DNA of 64,000 nt from Batkoa obscura (Eukaryota; Entomophthoromycota; Entomophthoromycetes; Entomophthorales; Batkoaceae): the NCBI GenBank assembly GCA_030770535.1, contig JASVEC010000048.1:1-64000 (forward strand), given 5' to 3'. The position numbers were made by a program, and so were the translations under genes. This document shows, in pieces, positions 34,634 through 46,234 of the stretch (the first letter of the stretch is position 1; each line of letters starts with the position of its first letter). The notes under the pieces were generated by a model. The model did not search any database. It saw nothing but the letters and a program-made list of their open reading frames with translations, and had not been told where the DNA came from.

Positions 34634-36350
34634 TTATACCCTTAATAGACCAATTAAGTATGCAGAAATAAGTTGATCAGATACACCAGTACCTTCTAAC
34701 TTAGTTTTTGAGCCATAAAGCTGGGTTGTTGAGCTACTAAAAAGTTTAGAATTGTTTTTAACTTCTTCTATACTATCTTTTAAGTCTTCAATAAATTTGT
34801 TTGCCTTTCCAATTGTTCTGGCAGTACATGCTAAGTGGAATGCAGTGGGATTTTGTAGCTTATTTAATGTCCATCCTTTCTCTTGCATTGCATCAGCAAT
34901 GATAAGTGGATTAATTCCTGAGTCGCGAGCCTCAAATGCTACTACCGAAACCAAAGGATTTCCCATTATTTTAATTAAGGGAAGGCCACTAGACTTTTTT
35001 TTAATGATCATTGCAGTCTCAACTACTTCTCTAGCTTGTTTTACATAAAAGTTTCTTCCACGAGACATTAATGCTGCCCAACAAGCTGCAACTAAAATAC
35101 CTGGTCTAGAACCTTGGATCGAGTGAGTTGCATAAATTCCACCAGTCCATTCAGGATATATAGAGAACTGGTAAGAGAAAAGTTCGGCACTTCTATATAA
35201 AACTACTGAGGATCCCTTAATAGTACACCCATATTTATGCGTATCACAAGATATCGAGGTCACACCTTCTAATCTAAAATCAAAAAGCGGCAAATTGAAT
35301 CCAGCCTCTTCCATAAATGGAACCAAAAATCCCCCTAAGCAGCAATCCACATGAAGCCCAATATTATACTTTTTGGCTAACTTTGATAAGCCCTCAATGT
35401 TATCAATCATACCATTTGGATAATTCATGCAAGAGCCTACCAACATGATAGTATTGGAGTTAATTAAACGCTTTACTGCTTTAAGATCAGCCTGATAGTT
35501 TTCGTCTACTGGCACGTGTATCAACTCAATCCCAAAATATTCGCTAGCTTTATCAAAAGCAGCATGTGCGGTAATAGGTACAATCATCTCCGGTTTACTT
35601 ATTCCTTTGACCTTATAGCCATACTGTTTATAAGTTCTACAAGCTAACAAGATACTCTCGGTGCCACCCATACTGAAGCATCCAGCAGCACCTTTAGGAG
35701 CATTATACATATCTAATACCATTGATACGATTTCTCTTTCCATTTTGTTTATTGCAGGAAACATTTCAGGATGTAATATATTACTTAAACCATATAAATG
35801 AATTACTTCTTTTAGGATATTTTCATCATCTTCACCTTTAGCTCTATAAACTGACCCTGAGGTTAATCCAATTTCCCAAGTCTTATCCCCTAGCTTTTCA
35901 AGGTCTCTTAATAAAGAAATTAGCTTTTCTTCTTCCATACCTTCAATTGGGAGCTTATTATACCATATTTGTCCTTCTGGTACTGTTTCAGCTGATTCAC
36001 TAATTTGAGAAATAGCTTTATCAAGCTCATTCTTAACTTTATCTTTAATGTACGGAGTAGAGGTGGCGATTCTGTAAAGCAGCTAAATAATAATTAAAGA
36101 TGTTAAATACATATATAAAATAAATTACTTTTTTAGTATACAAACTAAATTTGTTTACAAAATAGCTAGGTCCACGGCTGTAAAGTATTAATAAAAAGCT
36201 ATAGGCATATTTAGATGCAATCAAAACAAAAAGTAGATCTCTTAATGTAACAAACTGACGATTATAAAAAATATGGCGAAATTTTTCCAAGATATTGGGT
36301 TGTTGTGCTATTGTTTTTGCAATCTCTTTTTTCATTGCCTTTTCACTCAT
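34634..36350 (-). CDS. DPL1: Sphingosine-1-phosphate lyase
   Basis: Two exons (36350-36129 and 36082-34634) give 556 residues, near the 568-589 of human SGPL1 and yeast Dpl1. The N-terminus carries one membrane anchor (LLFVLIASKYAYSFLLIL), placing the enzyme in the ER membrane with its catalytic domain in the cytosol. PLP-enzyme motifs include NAPKGAAGCFSMGGTESIL, VPITAHAAFDKASEYF, GLHVDCCLGGFLVPFM, and SISCDTHKYGCTIKG with the PLP-binding Lys. The conserved WTGGIYATHSIQGSRPG follows. It cleaves long-chain base phosphates to a fatty aldehyde and phosphoethanolamine, the exit from sphingolipid metabolism. The intron is 46 nt. Confidence 0.96.
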
Positions 36351-37369
36351 TTGAATTATTTTATTTAATAAAAAGTTTATCGTTTTCAGTCTGTTTGGTT
36401 TTTATATTATTTGTTTAAGCACAAATTCCATTTGAAACTTATAAAATAGAATATTGGAATTATATTGGACTAAAGTTCAAATGTGTAGTAGCGCTTTGAT
36501 ATATTGAAATTATCCTCGGATTTACTTGAAAATAAATTTAGCAAAAATAATAAATACTGATAGTTATTAACTTTGGTATTTGTAAAAACCAAATCAAATC
36601 TAATAATTCTCTTTATATTAACTTCAACCTTTATAACTATTTTCAACTTTATCATCAAATATCTTTTTGTGTTATTTTATAGACAAAGCATCGTTTAAGC
36701 ATATATTGTATATATAATTTCCATTTAATATATATTTGGCATTATTACGTATAATGCATTTTTTAATTAAGCCTTCTAATACTTTTTTTAGTAATGTAAA
36801 AACATGTATAATTTACCAAAATTATTTTTACTTTTAATAACATGGATTTGATGAAGTGGAAAAGTGTGAGGATACAGAACATTTGCCCAACTACTACAAC
36901 TAGAGAGAAATGGGGGTGTTTTTTATTTTTACTACTGTTTCCAATTTTTGAGCACTATTTGAGTGAAAAAATTGTTATCAAGATTTTAAACAAAAAAATG
37001 CATACACAAATGTTAGTAATTGGGCAAATATTCCGCGCCATCACACTTTTTCACTTCATCAAATTCTTACACAAAAATACATCCCCATGACTAGTATAAC
37101 GTCAAGTGCGCATCTCAGTAAAAATAATTACTACAAAAAATATTAGTGCCTATGAGCTATTAGCTAAATAACTTAATATAGTACCAAAGTGTCTGTGATT
37201 ATTTCAATATAGTTTACAAGTATGGTTGGATTCAAATATTTTGAAATAATATCGAACGAAATGAAGTTCATAAAAAATAATATATTAGCCTTTATTAAAT
37301 AATCAAAACAAAAAAGAATAATTTATTATAATAGCTTCAAAACATATTACATACATATGCTAACACACT
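36351..37369. other. Intergenic with nested inverted-repeat elements
   Basis: Spacer between DPL1 and the patatin gene, both on the minus strand. It carries a 48-bp-arm hairpin with a MITE-like core (listed separately). The remainder is AT-rich. Confidence 0.55.
36843..37088. mobile_element. Hairpin element containing a MITE core
   Basis: Arms 36845-36892 (atttgatgaagtggaaaagt, then gaacatttgcccaac) and 37019-37066 (ttgggcaaatattccgcgcc, then cttcatcaaat) are inverted repeats, about 85% matched. Between them lies a diverged MITE (about 36908-37010; gggggtgtttttt, gagcactatttgagtgaaaa). Immediately after the right arm is a separate MITE end, caaaaatacatccccatga. The arrangement suggests nested or rearranged insertions. 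Confidence 0.65.
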
Positions 37370-38539
37370 TTATTTAAATCCATTTAATAACGTTTCGCAA
37401 ACTTCATCTAATTTAGATGTATTGTCATTTACGAATTTCGTACCACAATCTTTTAACCAAGCCAAGTTCTTAGTAGAAGCATCATCGATGTTAGCGTTTT
37501 TTGAAGGAATTCTAACTTGAAACCTATAATAATTAGGGTCATTCAATAAATCATCAATTTGATAAGACACAGTATCCATAGACCCGTTAATTAATGCAGA
37601 AGGGAAGTAAGGTGCCCAATTCAACGCTCCCCAATTATTTGCAGTGGTATCATCGATACCAATATCAGCATCGCCACAGCCTAAAGACAATATAAAAATA
37701 TCATTAGGAACCCTTCCATACATTTTAATACTATCAATTAAAGCACATAAGGCTGGGCAATTGGCGGTTAATGCACCATCGACAAATAAACGATAGCCCC
37801 TTTCTTGACTTTCATCTTGATTTGATACCTTACAAGGCTTAAAATAAGTGGGAGCAGCGGAAGTAGCATCTAATACGTCTGCTAATTTGTAGTTGTATTT
37901 GTCATGATACTCTGCGTTTTTAGATTTGAAGAAATAAGGTTTTCCTTCGCGGATATCAAATGCTGGTATGATAATGTCACTTAAACAATCATTGATTCTT
38001 AAATCCTGGCAATAGCGATTGATTAGCTCTCTCTTACTTGTACTTGAATAGCGTGCACTTCTTAAACCCCATAAATTTTTTAGATTGATCAAAAAATTAG
38101 TTTGAAATAAAGCAGGGCATTCTTTCATATATAAATTTAAGGCATCATCAGTATTGTATTTAGGTACTTTACTTCCTTTTTCATTAGGAATGTTTAAAAC
38201 GACACCTAACAAAGCTCCAGTGGAGGTCCCTGTAATAATATCAAATAGAGAACTAATTGGCTTCTTGGTTTTCTTTTCTATATAATTTAATATCATTGTA
38301 GGTATGATGCCTCGCACACCTCCACCATCGATACTCAATATACGTAATGGTTTTCCTTCTTTAGCCTCTGCGTTATTCTCAGCTATTTTATCTAATAAAC
38401 TGTTCAATTTCATGTTTTTACTTAATGTCTCTTCAACTTCAATTTCTTTATTTGCCCCATTTTTTGTTTCGTTCTCAGCTTCAATTTCACTTATTACTTT
38501 ACCTTCTACTCGGGCTTTAGTTTGCGATTCGTTTACCAT
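37370..38539 (-). CDS. Patatin-like phospholipase
   Basis: An intronless 389-residue frame. The patatin fold is shown by the oxyanion motif DGGGVRGIIPTMIL, the nucleophile elbow GTSTGALLG (catalytic Ser in GxSxG) and the catalytic Asp in DGALTANCPA, all in the expected order. Conserved support regions are PLFQTN and DVLDATSAAPTYFKP. An N-terminal acidic, Glu/Asn-rich region of about 50 residues has no signal peptide, so a cytosolic or membrane-peripheral lipid acyl hydrolase is likely. It is one of few intron-free genes here, which might reflect retroposition or transfer, but codon use looks like its neighbours. Confidence 0.92.
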   Translation of the reverse strand: MVNESQTKARVEGKVISEIEAENETKNGANKEIEVEETLSKNMKLNSLLDKIAENNAEAKEGKPLRILSIDGGGVRGIIPTMILNYIEKKTKKPISSLFDIITGTSTGALLGVVLNIPNEKGSKVPKYNTDDALNLYMKECPALFQTNFLINLKNLWGLRSARYSSTSKRELINRYCQDLRINDCLSDIIIPAFDIREGKPYFFKSKNAEYHDKYNYKLADVLDATSAAPTYFKPCKVSNQDESQERGYRLFVDGALTANCPALCALIDSIKMYGRVPNDIFILSLGCGDADIGIDDTTANNWGALNWAPYFPSALINGSMDTVSYQIDDLLNDPNYYRFQVRIPSKNANIDDASTKNLAWLKDCGTKFVNDNTSKLDEVCETLLNGFK

Positions 38540-39545
38540 TTATTAAATCTAAAAAAATAAATTGACTATAGTTATTGTATTTCATTGCTTCCTCATTTAT
38601 ATATTAAATTTCTCCACATTTTTTAAATGTTATTATCTTGTTTTTCTTTAACAAAATAAAGTTCTCAGGTTGGCTATTTTAACAAACAACTTTTTAACAC
38701 AAATTGTATGACAAATCATTCATTTATTATCTCCTTTCTTCTGACATCATTTAAAAATTCTCCGATATACAGCATTGTATTATATATATTATAATGTAAA
38801 AGTAATTAAACGAATTCATTTTTCAACTAAGTTCATTTTTCAACTAAATTCATTAGCTAAAATTTTACTACAAATAGATAAAATACCTCTTTATCCCTGC
38901 CCCATGATCACATATCATTTGACCTGATATGTCTTTTAAATCTTATAAATTGCCTCTTATTTATTTGGACTTATACTAAATAGATCAATTGCTCATTAGT
39001 TTGTATTAATTTTGATAAACAGATTTGATACAGACTGTATCCTATTAAAATTTAAAAGCAAAGTAACACATATACTTATTTTTAAATAAGATATATTTTT
39101 ATATTAACTCATAACTGTTAGGCATGTAGTAATATTCAAGAAAATATTATTAAACTATTCGACGAATTACATATTTACAAAATACATTAATTTTAATATT
39201 ATTAATATAAATAGGTATTTTTTAGTTTTATCACTTTTTCCTTTTTTTAAGTGCTATTTATTGAGCGGAAAATGTTGGTAAATTTCTTAAAAAACAGACA
39301 TCCCTAAATATTTGTTCATAATGATTGATCATAGGAAACAGTTTTTATGAAGATCATCAAAAACTACTTAAAAACAATTAAAAATATTTGAATAGTAAAA
39401 GTTAAATATAAATATTTTTTAATATTAGAATTAAAATTTAAAAAATAACATGAAATACAATAAATAAAATATAGTTTTTAGTATTAAATAATAAATATAA
39501 TTTTTCATTTTATTAATCTCAGTATAATGAAGAATTTAATTAAAA
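38540..39545. other. Intergenic with one diverged MITE
   Basis: About 1 kb of AT-rich DNA upstream of the patatin gene and past the sorting nexin stop. A short duplication (ttcatttttcaactaa twice near 38820-38850) and a decayed MITE are present. Confidence 0.5.
39211..39306 (+). mobile_element. TATGGGGATG MITE, decayed copy
   Basis: The core is recognisable (ttttttaagtgctatttatt, gagcggaaaatgttggtaaa), with eroded ends. It is the oldest-looking copy in the window. Confidence 0.6.
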
Positions 39546-41131
39546 TTAAGGTTTATCGGCTTTAAATTGCTTATAGCCTTCATTCAATATTTCCAAATGA
39601 TGCACTTCCACCTTCAATTGTAAATTGGTATATTCCATCAATGTCTTCATTAAATTTTCAACTTTGTATTTCTCATAGTGAATAAATTCCTGTGTTAAAT
39701 TTAATTGGCTTTGTTCAAACTGTGCCTCTGCTTTTTCCAGTTCTTGTTTTGAGATTGATTCCTCATCGTCTCGATTTTCATCTTCCGTTTCAGTTAAATT
39801 TCTATTGTAATATGCTTTTGACTTATCATAAATCTGAAATATATTTTTCAGGTTTAGTAGACGCTCTGTTCTTATATTCATCAATTCCTTTAATGAGCTG
39901 ATAATGTGCAAATATTCATCTACTAAATGTTTGATTTGTAATTCCTCAATATTAGCCTGAATATTTATTAATACTTTTATATCATCTGTTAATATTGCTA
40001 AACAGTTTAAGTTTTTATCAAACTTTTTAAACATCTTTTTTTCTTCACATTTTATGAAGGGTCCTATTTTATATTTAGAGTCCAAACAGGATAAACACGC
40101 ATCACCTAAATGAGATAACCTTATCCCTACATCTCTCCTTCCATTGCTAAGTTTATCTATGCCATTCAATAATTCTGAATAACTATCTTCTAATATAATT
40201 AAATAACTTTTTCGCCTTTGGAATTCCTCATGATCATTCTAAAATTTTAAGTTATGTTTTAAATTAAATTCTACCATTGTTTTACTTCTTTAAAAATTTC
40301 CATTGTACGATATATTCTAAAGCCTCTCTCAAAATGCTGTTGTAGTAATAAAGTACGAGGAAGTAGGCTTAACCTTTTTAGTATATTATTTCCATTAGAT
40401 AATGTTTCTTCGTTAAACTATACATAAATATTTATGAATATTGTAAAATTAATCTAAATTACCGTGCTTTCACTATCTAGGAATTCCTTCACTATACTCA
40501 ACCTCTTTATTTGAGGATGCTCAATTATCCAATTTAAATACCTCTTTATTTCCACCAATTTTATATTTAAAAGCTGCTTTTCTTCGTCTAGTCCTTTAGC
40601 TTTTTTAAGTATCAATGGTTCGGGTACTTTGTAAATTATATTATCTACGCATACATTATGGAGTTTCTGGTTTAAACTTTGTAATTGTTTGTAATTTCTT
40701 TTTGTTAACTTAATATCGGCCAAATTCTATTTCAAACTAAATTAATATATATATATATATTATATAAAACAAGTTTATAAATTTACCTCATCAGTTTTCA
40801 AGATCAATTTAAATTCCAAATTTAATTCTAATTTGTTCCAGTTACAAACTGCTTCTTGAATATCTAATCTTCGATTGTTAAACTTTAGTAAAAAATCGGT
40901 TTCTACCAACTTTATTTTATCAATACTTCTTAACGGTCTTGGATCAATTGGAGCCACTATTTTTTCAACTATATTCACTTTGGGTTTAGCTGTTTTTACA
41001 ACTAATGCTACGTTCATTGAGCCGTCTATATCATCATCGTATTTAGAATATTTTGAGGATGAGTCCTATATAATATTTAAATTCTAAGATTACAATGTTT
41101 AATTGTTTTATACCTCTGATCTAAAACTCAT
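39546..41131 (-). CDS. PX-BAR sorting nexin
   Basis: Five exons (41131-41114, 41065-40787, 40726-40463, 40417-40286, 40238-39546) give 461 residues. A PX domain occupies about residues 45-190: YKQLQSLNQKLHNVCVDNII, VPEPLILKKAKGL (the usual PPLP-K segment), then KRYLNWIIEHPQIKRLSIVK and EFLDSES. The C-terminal half is a helical BAR region (DDIKVLINIQANIEELQIKH onward) ending ILNEGYKQFKADKP. PX-BAR sorting nexins bind PI3P and curve endosomal membranes for retrieval or selective autophagy. Architecture fits the Snx4/Atg24-Snx41/Atg20 group, but the exact orthologue cannot be fixed by eye. Exon 1 encodes only MSFRSE. Confidence 0.82.
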
Positions 41132-41582
41132 TATTTTATTAATTAGTGATGAACCTTTGATAAAGTAGTTTATTTTTTGTTTAAAAATCCCCAGCTAAAT
41201 ATTGAATATTAATTGGCCGTCTAATTTTAGTTAGTTTAATAATAATTGGCTATTTTTACTCCCAAAAGAATTTCAACAACTAAAACCTGTACACATTTAT
41301 GTAAACCTTTAGTTTGCACTTGCAGCCAAAGTCATCTGGAATGTTTTGATTTTTTTAGCTACAGGTGTATATACTTTACTTTGATTTTATATTTTTAATT
41401 AACATTTACTTGATATGCTTTTAGTGTAGCTTAAATCATATATTAATAATCTTAGGTTCATCTAATATAAAGCTCAATAATTTTATTTAATATCAACAGT
41501 TGTAAACAAGCTAAACTTTGAAAGCATTTGAACAATTTTACTCACACGTTAAAGCTTACCCTAACACAAAAAATTTAAGCAT

Positions 41583-41756
41583 ATGGATTAGTTTAAAAGC
41601 TTGGTTCAATTTTTGTTTAATTCAAATTTTTGCTTTTTGGTTAATTTTAAAATTGCTCATATAGGAACGTTTTTTTATCTATTTATTTATACTACATAGA
41701 AAACTTCATCCTTAATTTTAGCCAAGCTTTTAAACTCATCCATATTAAATGTGCAA
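41583..41756. mobile_element. Second TIR element family, copy B (short)
   Basis: Ends TATGGATTAGTTTAAAAGCT and ...AGCTTTTAAACTCATCCATA are near-perfect inverted repeats flanked by A/T. The interior (tgctttttggttaattttaa, aacgtttttttat) matches the 44.26-kb copy, with about 60 bases missing. Confidence 0.72.
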
Positions 41757-41905
41757 TTTAAAAATACACATTAAATTATGTACTATAGGGTATACTCAAA
41801 TATTACCATCTCTATATACATTATGAAAGCGTAAAATGATATTTAACTTGGAAGTAAAAAATCACTTGCGGAAAAGTCAATATGAAGATAGCTAATGTAT
41901 ATGTA

Positions 41906-42010
41906 TATGGGGATATTTTTTTTGGCTTCATCACTTTTTCCATTTTTTAAGCGCTATTTGAGCGGAAAGATTGTTAGTAAAATTCTTAAATATAAAAATA
42001 CATCCCCATA
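41906..42010 (+). mobile_element. TATGGGGATG MITE, well-preserved copy
   Basis: TATGGGGATATTTTTTTTGG...ACATCCCCATA, with complete core cattttttaagcgctatttg and gcggaaagattgttagtaaa. One of the best copies for a consensus. Confidence 0.88.
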
Positions 42011-42277
42011 TGTTCAAAATTATGCCTTTCATAAAGTTATATTTAACTTGATATGACCCAATATCCTTTACATATAGATTTTATAATGATTATAGTAATA
42101 AAAAATATTAGATTTTTGTGCATTATATCATAATAATTGTAACTGTTAAATTAAACTTATTGTGGCCATATATTTAATGAATTTTTGAATTATTATAAAT
42201 TGCTATTAATAAAAAGCAAACTAGACAAAAAATAGAATTGTTTCCAAATAGTGATATTTTATTAAACAAATGTTGAA

Positions 42278-43198
42278 CTAAAATGTTAAACAAGCAAATG
42301 CACCATTGTAAGGTTTGCATTTTGAACCATGAGGACAGATTTGGGTTAAGATTCTACCATTTAAACAGATTTCTAAATTATCTTTATGGCAACGTTGTAA
42401 TCCATGTTTAGTGCATTCACCCTTACCAGGTCTTCCAGGTTTAGTAGGTTTAGTTTCTTTAGCAGGTGGGGCTGGCTTTTCTACTTCTGGCTCTTCTTTT
42501 TCTGGCTCTTCTTTTTCTAATTCATCCTTTTGTGGTTTTTCTTTACCAGGATTAGTAGACCCAGTATCTTGAGAACCACTTGGTGAAACGGTTTTAGATG
42601 GGGTAGATTCCATTTCGGATTTTTTATAATCATCAGCAAAACCTTCTGGGAAAATTTCATAACCATCAATGTTACCTATAGTTGGTACATGTCCAGTGAT
42701 GCTTCCTCCTTCTTTACCATTCTTAATGGTAATATCAGCACAATTCATGTAATATTCACGATTACCAGATCTATTAAGCCAGCCCCATGCAAACGTTACA
42801 GGTCCACTTGGAGCATCAGCTGGAATAGGCACATCATAGTTTAATCCACCAGTTAAACAGTTTCCATAAACACTCTTCAATACTACCCAGTCTCTATCAT
42901 TGTAGGATACTGAAAATTGACAATGACCACCATTATGCATAGCGCCGCCAGAAATTTGTACAGAAACACTTTCCCCAGCATTAACATCATAGGATGATGG
43001 GCCTTTGGCATAACCACGACAAGGATATGGGCGCTCGGCACCAAGTGGTGAAGTATAAGAATAATCAAATTCGGATTCAGGATAATTTTTGTTGTGTTTG
43101 GATTTTCTTGGAGGGGGGTTAGTCATTTCCATATGAGAAGTAACTTGATGCACAGCACCAAGGAAAAGTAAAATGGCAGATAGCTTGTTTGAAATCAT
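42278..43198 (-). CDS. AA11-like chitin LPMO with C-terminal Cys-rich module, copy 1
   Basis: Intronless, 306 residues. A signal peptide (MISNKLSAILLFLGAVHQV, then TS) is followed by His22, which becomes the N-terminal copper-brace His (HMEMTNPPPRK). The second brace His is probably in GAMHNGGHCQFS. Other AA11-like marks are YPCRGYAKG, VTFAWGWLNRSGNREYYMNC. A Pro/Glu-rich linker (about residues 205-260) leads to a short six-Cys module (CTKHGLQRCHKDNLEICLNG, then ICPHGSKCKPYNGAFACL) that resembles CBM19 chitin-binding domains. The enzyme would be secreted and cut chitin oxidatively. Assignment to AA11 rather than a neighbouring AA family is by motif only. Its core DNA is identical to copy 2. 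Confidence 0.88.
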   Translation of the reverse strand: MISNKLSAILLFLGAVHQVTSHMEMTNPPPRKSKHNKNYPESEFDYSYTSPLGAERPYPCRGYAKGPSSYDVNAGESVSVQISGGAMHNGGHCQFSVSYNDRDWVVLKSVYGNCLTGGLNYDVPIPADAPSGPVTFAWGWLNRSGNREYYMNCADITIKNGKEGGSITGHVPTIGNIDGYEIFPEGFADDYKKSEMESTPSKTVSPSGSQDTGSTNPGKEKPQKDELEKEEPEKEEPEVEKPAPPAKETKPTKPGRPGKGECTKHGLQRCHKDNLEICLNGRILTQICPHGSKCKPYNGAFACLTF

Positions 43199-43723
43199 AT
43201 TAATTATTTAAATTTATATCAATTTGGTGCTAAAGTACTTGTCAAAAGTCTTAGTAAAATTTTTGTTCATCTTCTAATTTACATACGCCTCTTTTATACC
43301 TTTTTGATTTATGGAATTATTATCATCTATGGTTGCCAGAATTAAACATGATATTAATTTTAATAAATTTAAGAATTTTTTTCCTTAATATAGTTTCTTT
43401 ATCTTGTCAAATACATTAATTGACCTTGATTTATAGAACTTTTGAGCATATTTTGCTGCAGTGAAAAATAAAACCCAGAAGTTAATTAATTCTTGATAGA
43501 TTCAGCCAAGCTTTAATAACTCAATATTTAATAAAACCTTACACTTGTAATACATAGGTTATAAATATTCATTAATGTGATATTGCTTATTTAAATTAAA
43601 TGATGTGATATAATTTAATCTAGTATATGTTTATGTTCTCAAAGTTTACTATCAAGCCAGAACTTAATAAAACCACGTTAAATTTAATGTTAAATTTGAA
43701 ATAAAATCCATAAATCATAAACA

Positions 43724-43825
43724 TATGAGGATGTATTTCGTTTAAGAATTTTACTAACAATCTTTCCGCTCAAATAGCGCTTAAAAAATGGAAAAAGTGA
43801 TGAAGCCAAAAAAAACATCCCCATA
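43724..43825 (-). mobile_element. TATGGGGATG MITE upstream of LPMO copy 1
   Basis: TATGAGGATGTA...ACATCCCCATA with core in reverse (ctcaaatagcgcttaaaaaa). Well preserved, about 525 bases upstream of the LPMO ATG. Confidence 0.86.
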
Positions 43826-44255
43826 TACTATATGCTATTCCTTGTAAACAAGTAGAATATGTTTATAACGTCAAATTTTTACAAAACAATCTTCAATATT
43901 GTATAGTCTACCAAGCAACCTTTTAATACCGTTTGTTTTACCATGTTAGGCCCTTTTATATAATAAATCCTGATTTAAATGTCTAAAGCGGAATTAGTTT
44001 AATTAAACTGACTTTTTATGTTGGTTTTTCTATCAGAGATATATTATTATATAGTAACAAGTCTTGAATGATAGATATTTTATTTTTACTTAAAGTTAAC
44101 ATACAGTTTTTAAAAATTATGTCAATATAAGCAAACATATTTAATATAATTACACAATTTAAATTCTAACATTTAATCATAATACTTGTATATCTCCAAT
44201 ACATAAACAAAGAAATATTGAAAAAATTAACCATGATATAATTCCAGATTATATA

Positions 44256-44493
44256 TGGGGTTAGTTTAAAAGCTCGGTTCAATTCTTGTCCAATTTAGAT
44301 ATTAGCAAATATTGCGAATTAAGCACTAAGTGCTACAATTTTTTGCTTTTTTGCTTAATTTTAAAATAACTCCATGTTGGGACGTTTTTTTATTCAGTAT
44401 TTATTTACGTTACATAGTAAATGGATAAAAAAAGTGAAATGGAAAATTTTATCCTTGATTTTAACCAAGCTTTTAAACTTACTCATATATAAT
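44256..44493. mobile_element. Second TIR element family, copy C (long)
   Basis: TATGGGGTTAGTTTAAAAGC...AAGCTTTTAAACTTACTCATA. The interior includes agcactaagtgctacaattt and ggataaaaaaagtgaaatgg, both also found (inverted) in the 17.5-kb copy. Confidence 0.72.
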
Positions 44494-44639
44494 GTAACTA
44501 ATAATAGTAATGAGAAAAATTAAATATAAAAACAGTTTTTGATTTACAACAGAGGGTTTTTTTATACAAATAATTTAAATTATATTTTTTTAAAATAATA
44601 ACCCCCTTTCACTTAAAGCTGACATTTACTAAAATCGGT

Positions 44640-44730
44640 TTTCCCTAGTGACGATGATGTACATCAACGATCCCACCTTGCGCTCCTTGGCTGCTTGGCT
44701 CCTTGGCTCTTGACTATTTAAAAGCTTTAG
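44640..44730. repeat. GC-richer islet with ggctccttggctc tandem units
   Basis: Bases gctccttggctgcttggctc and following form three imperfect tgcttggctcc units, in an otherwise AT-rich spacer. A palindrome (gatgtacatc) lies nearby. Function unknown. Confidence 0.45.
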
Positions 44731-45689
44731 CCATCCTATAACGAATAAGTCCACTGCCTTCTGTGAAAATAGTATTATTTTTTGTTTCCCTCTTGATCAA
44801 CATCTATATAACTTAAAAAACACTAGAAATAAGTATAAATATGTTTAAAATATAAAACTAGTTTTAGATAACTTTTGTTTAAAAACCTTACACAATTTAT
44901 CAAAAGTTGTTAAGTTTAGGATATATTTTTTATATGCAGTTTAAAAAAGTTAATATGTTAAAATAAAAGTTTTAGCTTAAACGTTATTTATCATTCCATA
45001 GTTTCATGAATCAACATAAAAATATTTATAAAAAAGTTAAAAGGTTAATTTTTTTAATCCATTTTCATTATTATACCTGCTTAAAAGCTATTAAATATTT
45101 CGCCTATTATGTGTAGTCAAAATCAAAGTTTAAATATTAGCTTTATACTGCATTTCGTATAGACGATAAAACACGTGGTTAAATAAGTTGTTTAAACTAC
45201 TAGCAACCTTTTGAAAATTTGAAAATTTTAAATGTTTTTTCTGGGTTTGTATTTAACCATATTTTTAAATTTTATGTAAAATAAAAAATGGACAAATAAA
45301 TACTGCCATATATTATTTATTTAGACAGGTTCTTCAAGCACTTATATTATATATCTCATTCAAATGAATACTGTTATAAACTTAATATTTTATAACCTTT
45401 TTGTCATAGAAATGGCTTATTTAAAGAGTTTTGTAGAAATAAAATAAAAGTATCAGAAGTAATTGTCATAAGCTATAGCTTTCTATCAAATTTAAAAAAT
45501 ATAACTTGAGGTGCTATTCTATTATTAGCTTCATTAAAAATAAAATGTCCTTTTGACAAATAAATTTAAGTAGAGAAGAACTTCATATTGATAAGGCCAA
45601 ATGAATTCATTCGCAATACTTTTGCTATTTAAAGGACGTTATTAAATTATACTTATTTAATTTAAAATAGCACATAGTCCAAAAATTAT

Positions 45690-45783
45690 GGTAAACAGCT
45701 AAGTTGGGTTGCTGGTGTAACATGTTGGTCTAAATGAAAATTTAACCTGTGGCTTTTATAGTGGTTGAAAACCACTATTACCG
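45690..45783 (+). repeat. tRNA-like / SINE-like element
   Basis: An A-box-like agctaagttgggttgctggt and a B-box-like ggttgaaaacc inside a hairpin (agtggttgaaaaccact) are enclosed by ggtaa...ttacc. The start block recurs at 54347. A true tRNA is unlikely because the acceptor has two mismatches and there is no clear anticodon arm. Confidence 0.3.
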
Positions 45784-46234
45784 CTCCATAAGAGATATGA
45801 GGTGCTCTACCTTTAGAACCAAAGTTCAAATTAAAAAAACTACTCTTAAAGTTATAGTTGTATACTGAGTGTCATATAATTTGTTTATAAATAAACACTA
45901 TCTATTATTTTACACCTATCGCCTTATAAAAATACTTGATAGCAAAAAGTGCTCTATTTATAAATAATATAGCTCAAATAAATTACACGTCTTAATTTGG
46001 AAATAAAAATCAAATATTAAATTATAACTTAAAAGTTCAAGTATTGTTGTTCCTGTTCAGAAAACCCAGTTTTTTATTTTATTTAAGGTGGTTTGCTTTC
46101 AACAAAGTGGCTTTACTTTTTGATCTCATTAATCTTAATACAAAAGTATATCAATATCAAATTAATAAAAGGTAATAACATAAAACCATAAACATATATT
46201 CGATACTTATATTCTATTATTAATAGGATTCAAT

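Larger units (their letters stand above)
41132..42277. other. Intergenic with two elements
   Basis: Region upstream of the sorting nexin and downstream of LPMO 1. It holds a copy of the second TIR family and a MITE. No gene was seen. Confidence 0.55.
43199..46234. other. 3-kb divergent spacer between the two LPMO genes
   Basis: Shared 5' flank of the two head-to-head LPMO genes. It contains one MITE, one copy of the second TIR family, a GC-richer islet at 44640-44730 and a tRNA-like repeat at 45690-45782. No protein gene was seen. Confidence 0.6.

Noticed and set aside
34752-35048. 98-codon frame on the plus strand
   Set aside because: Antisense to the conserved DPL1 coding region; no independent features.
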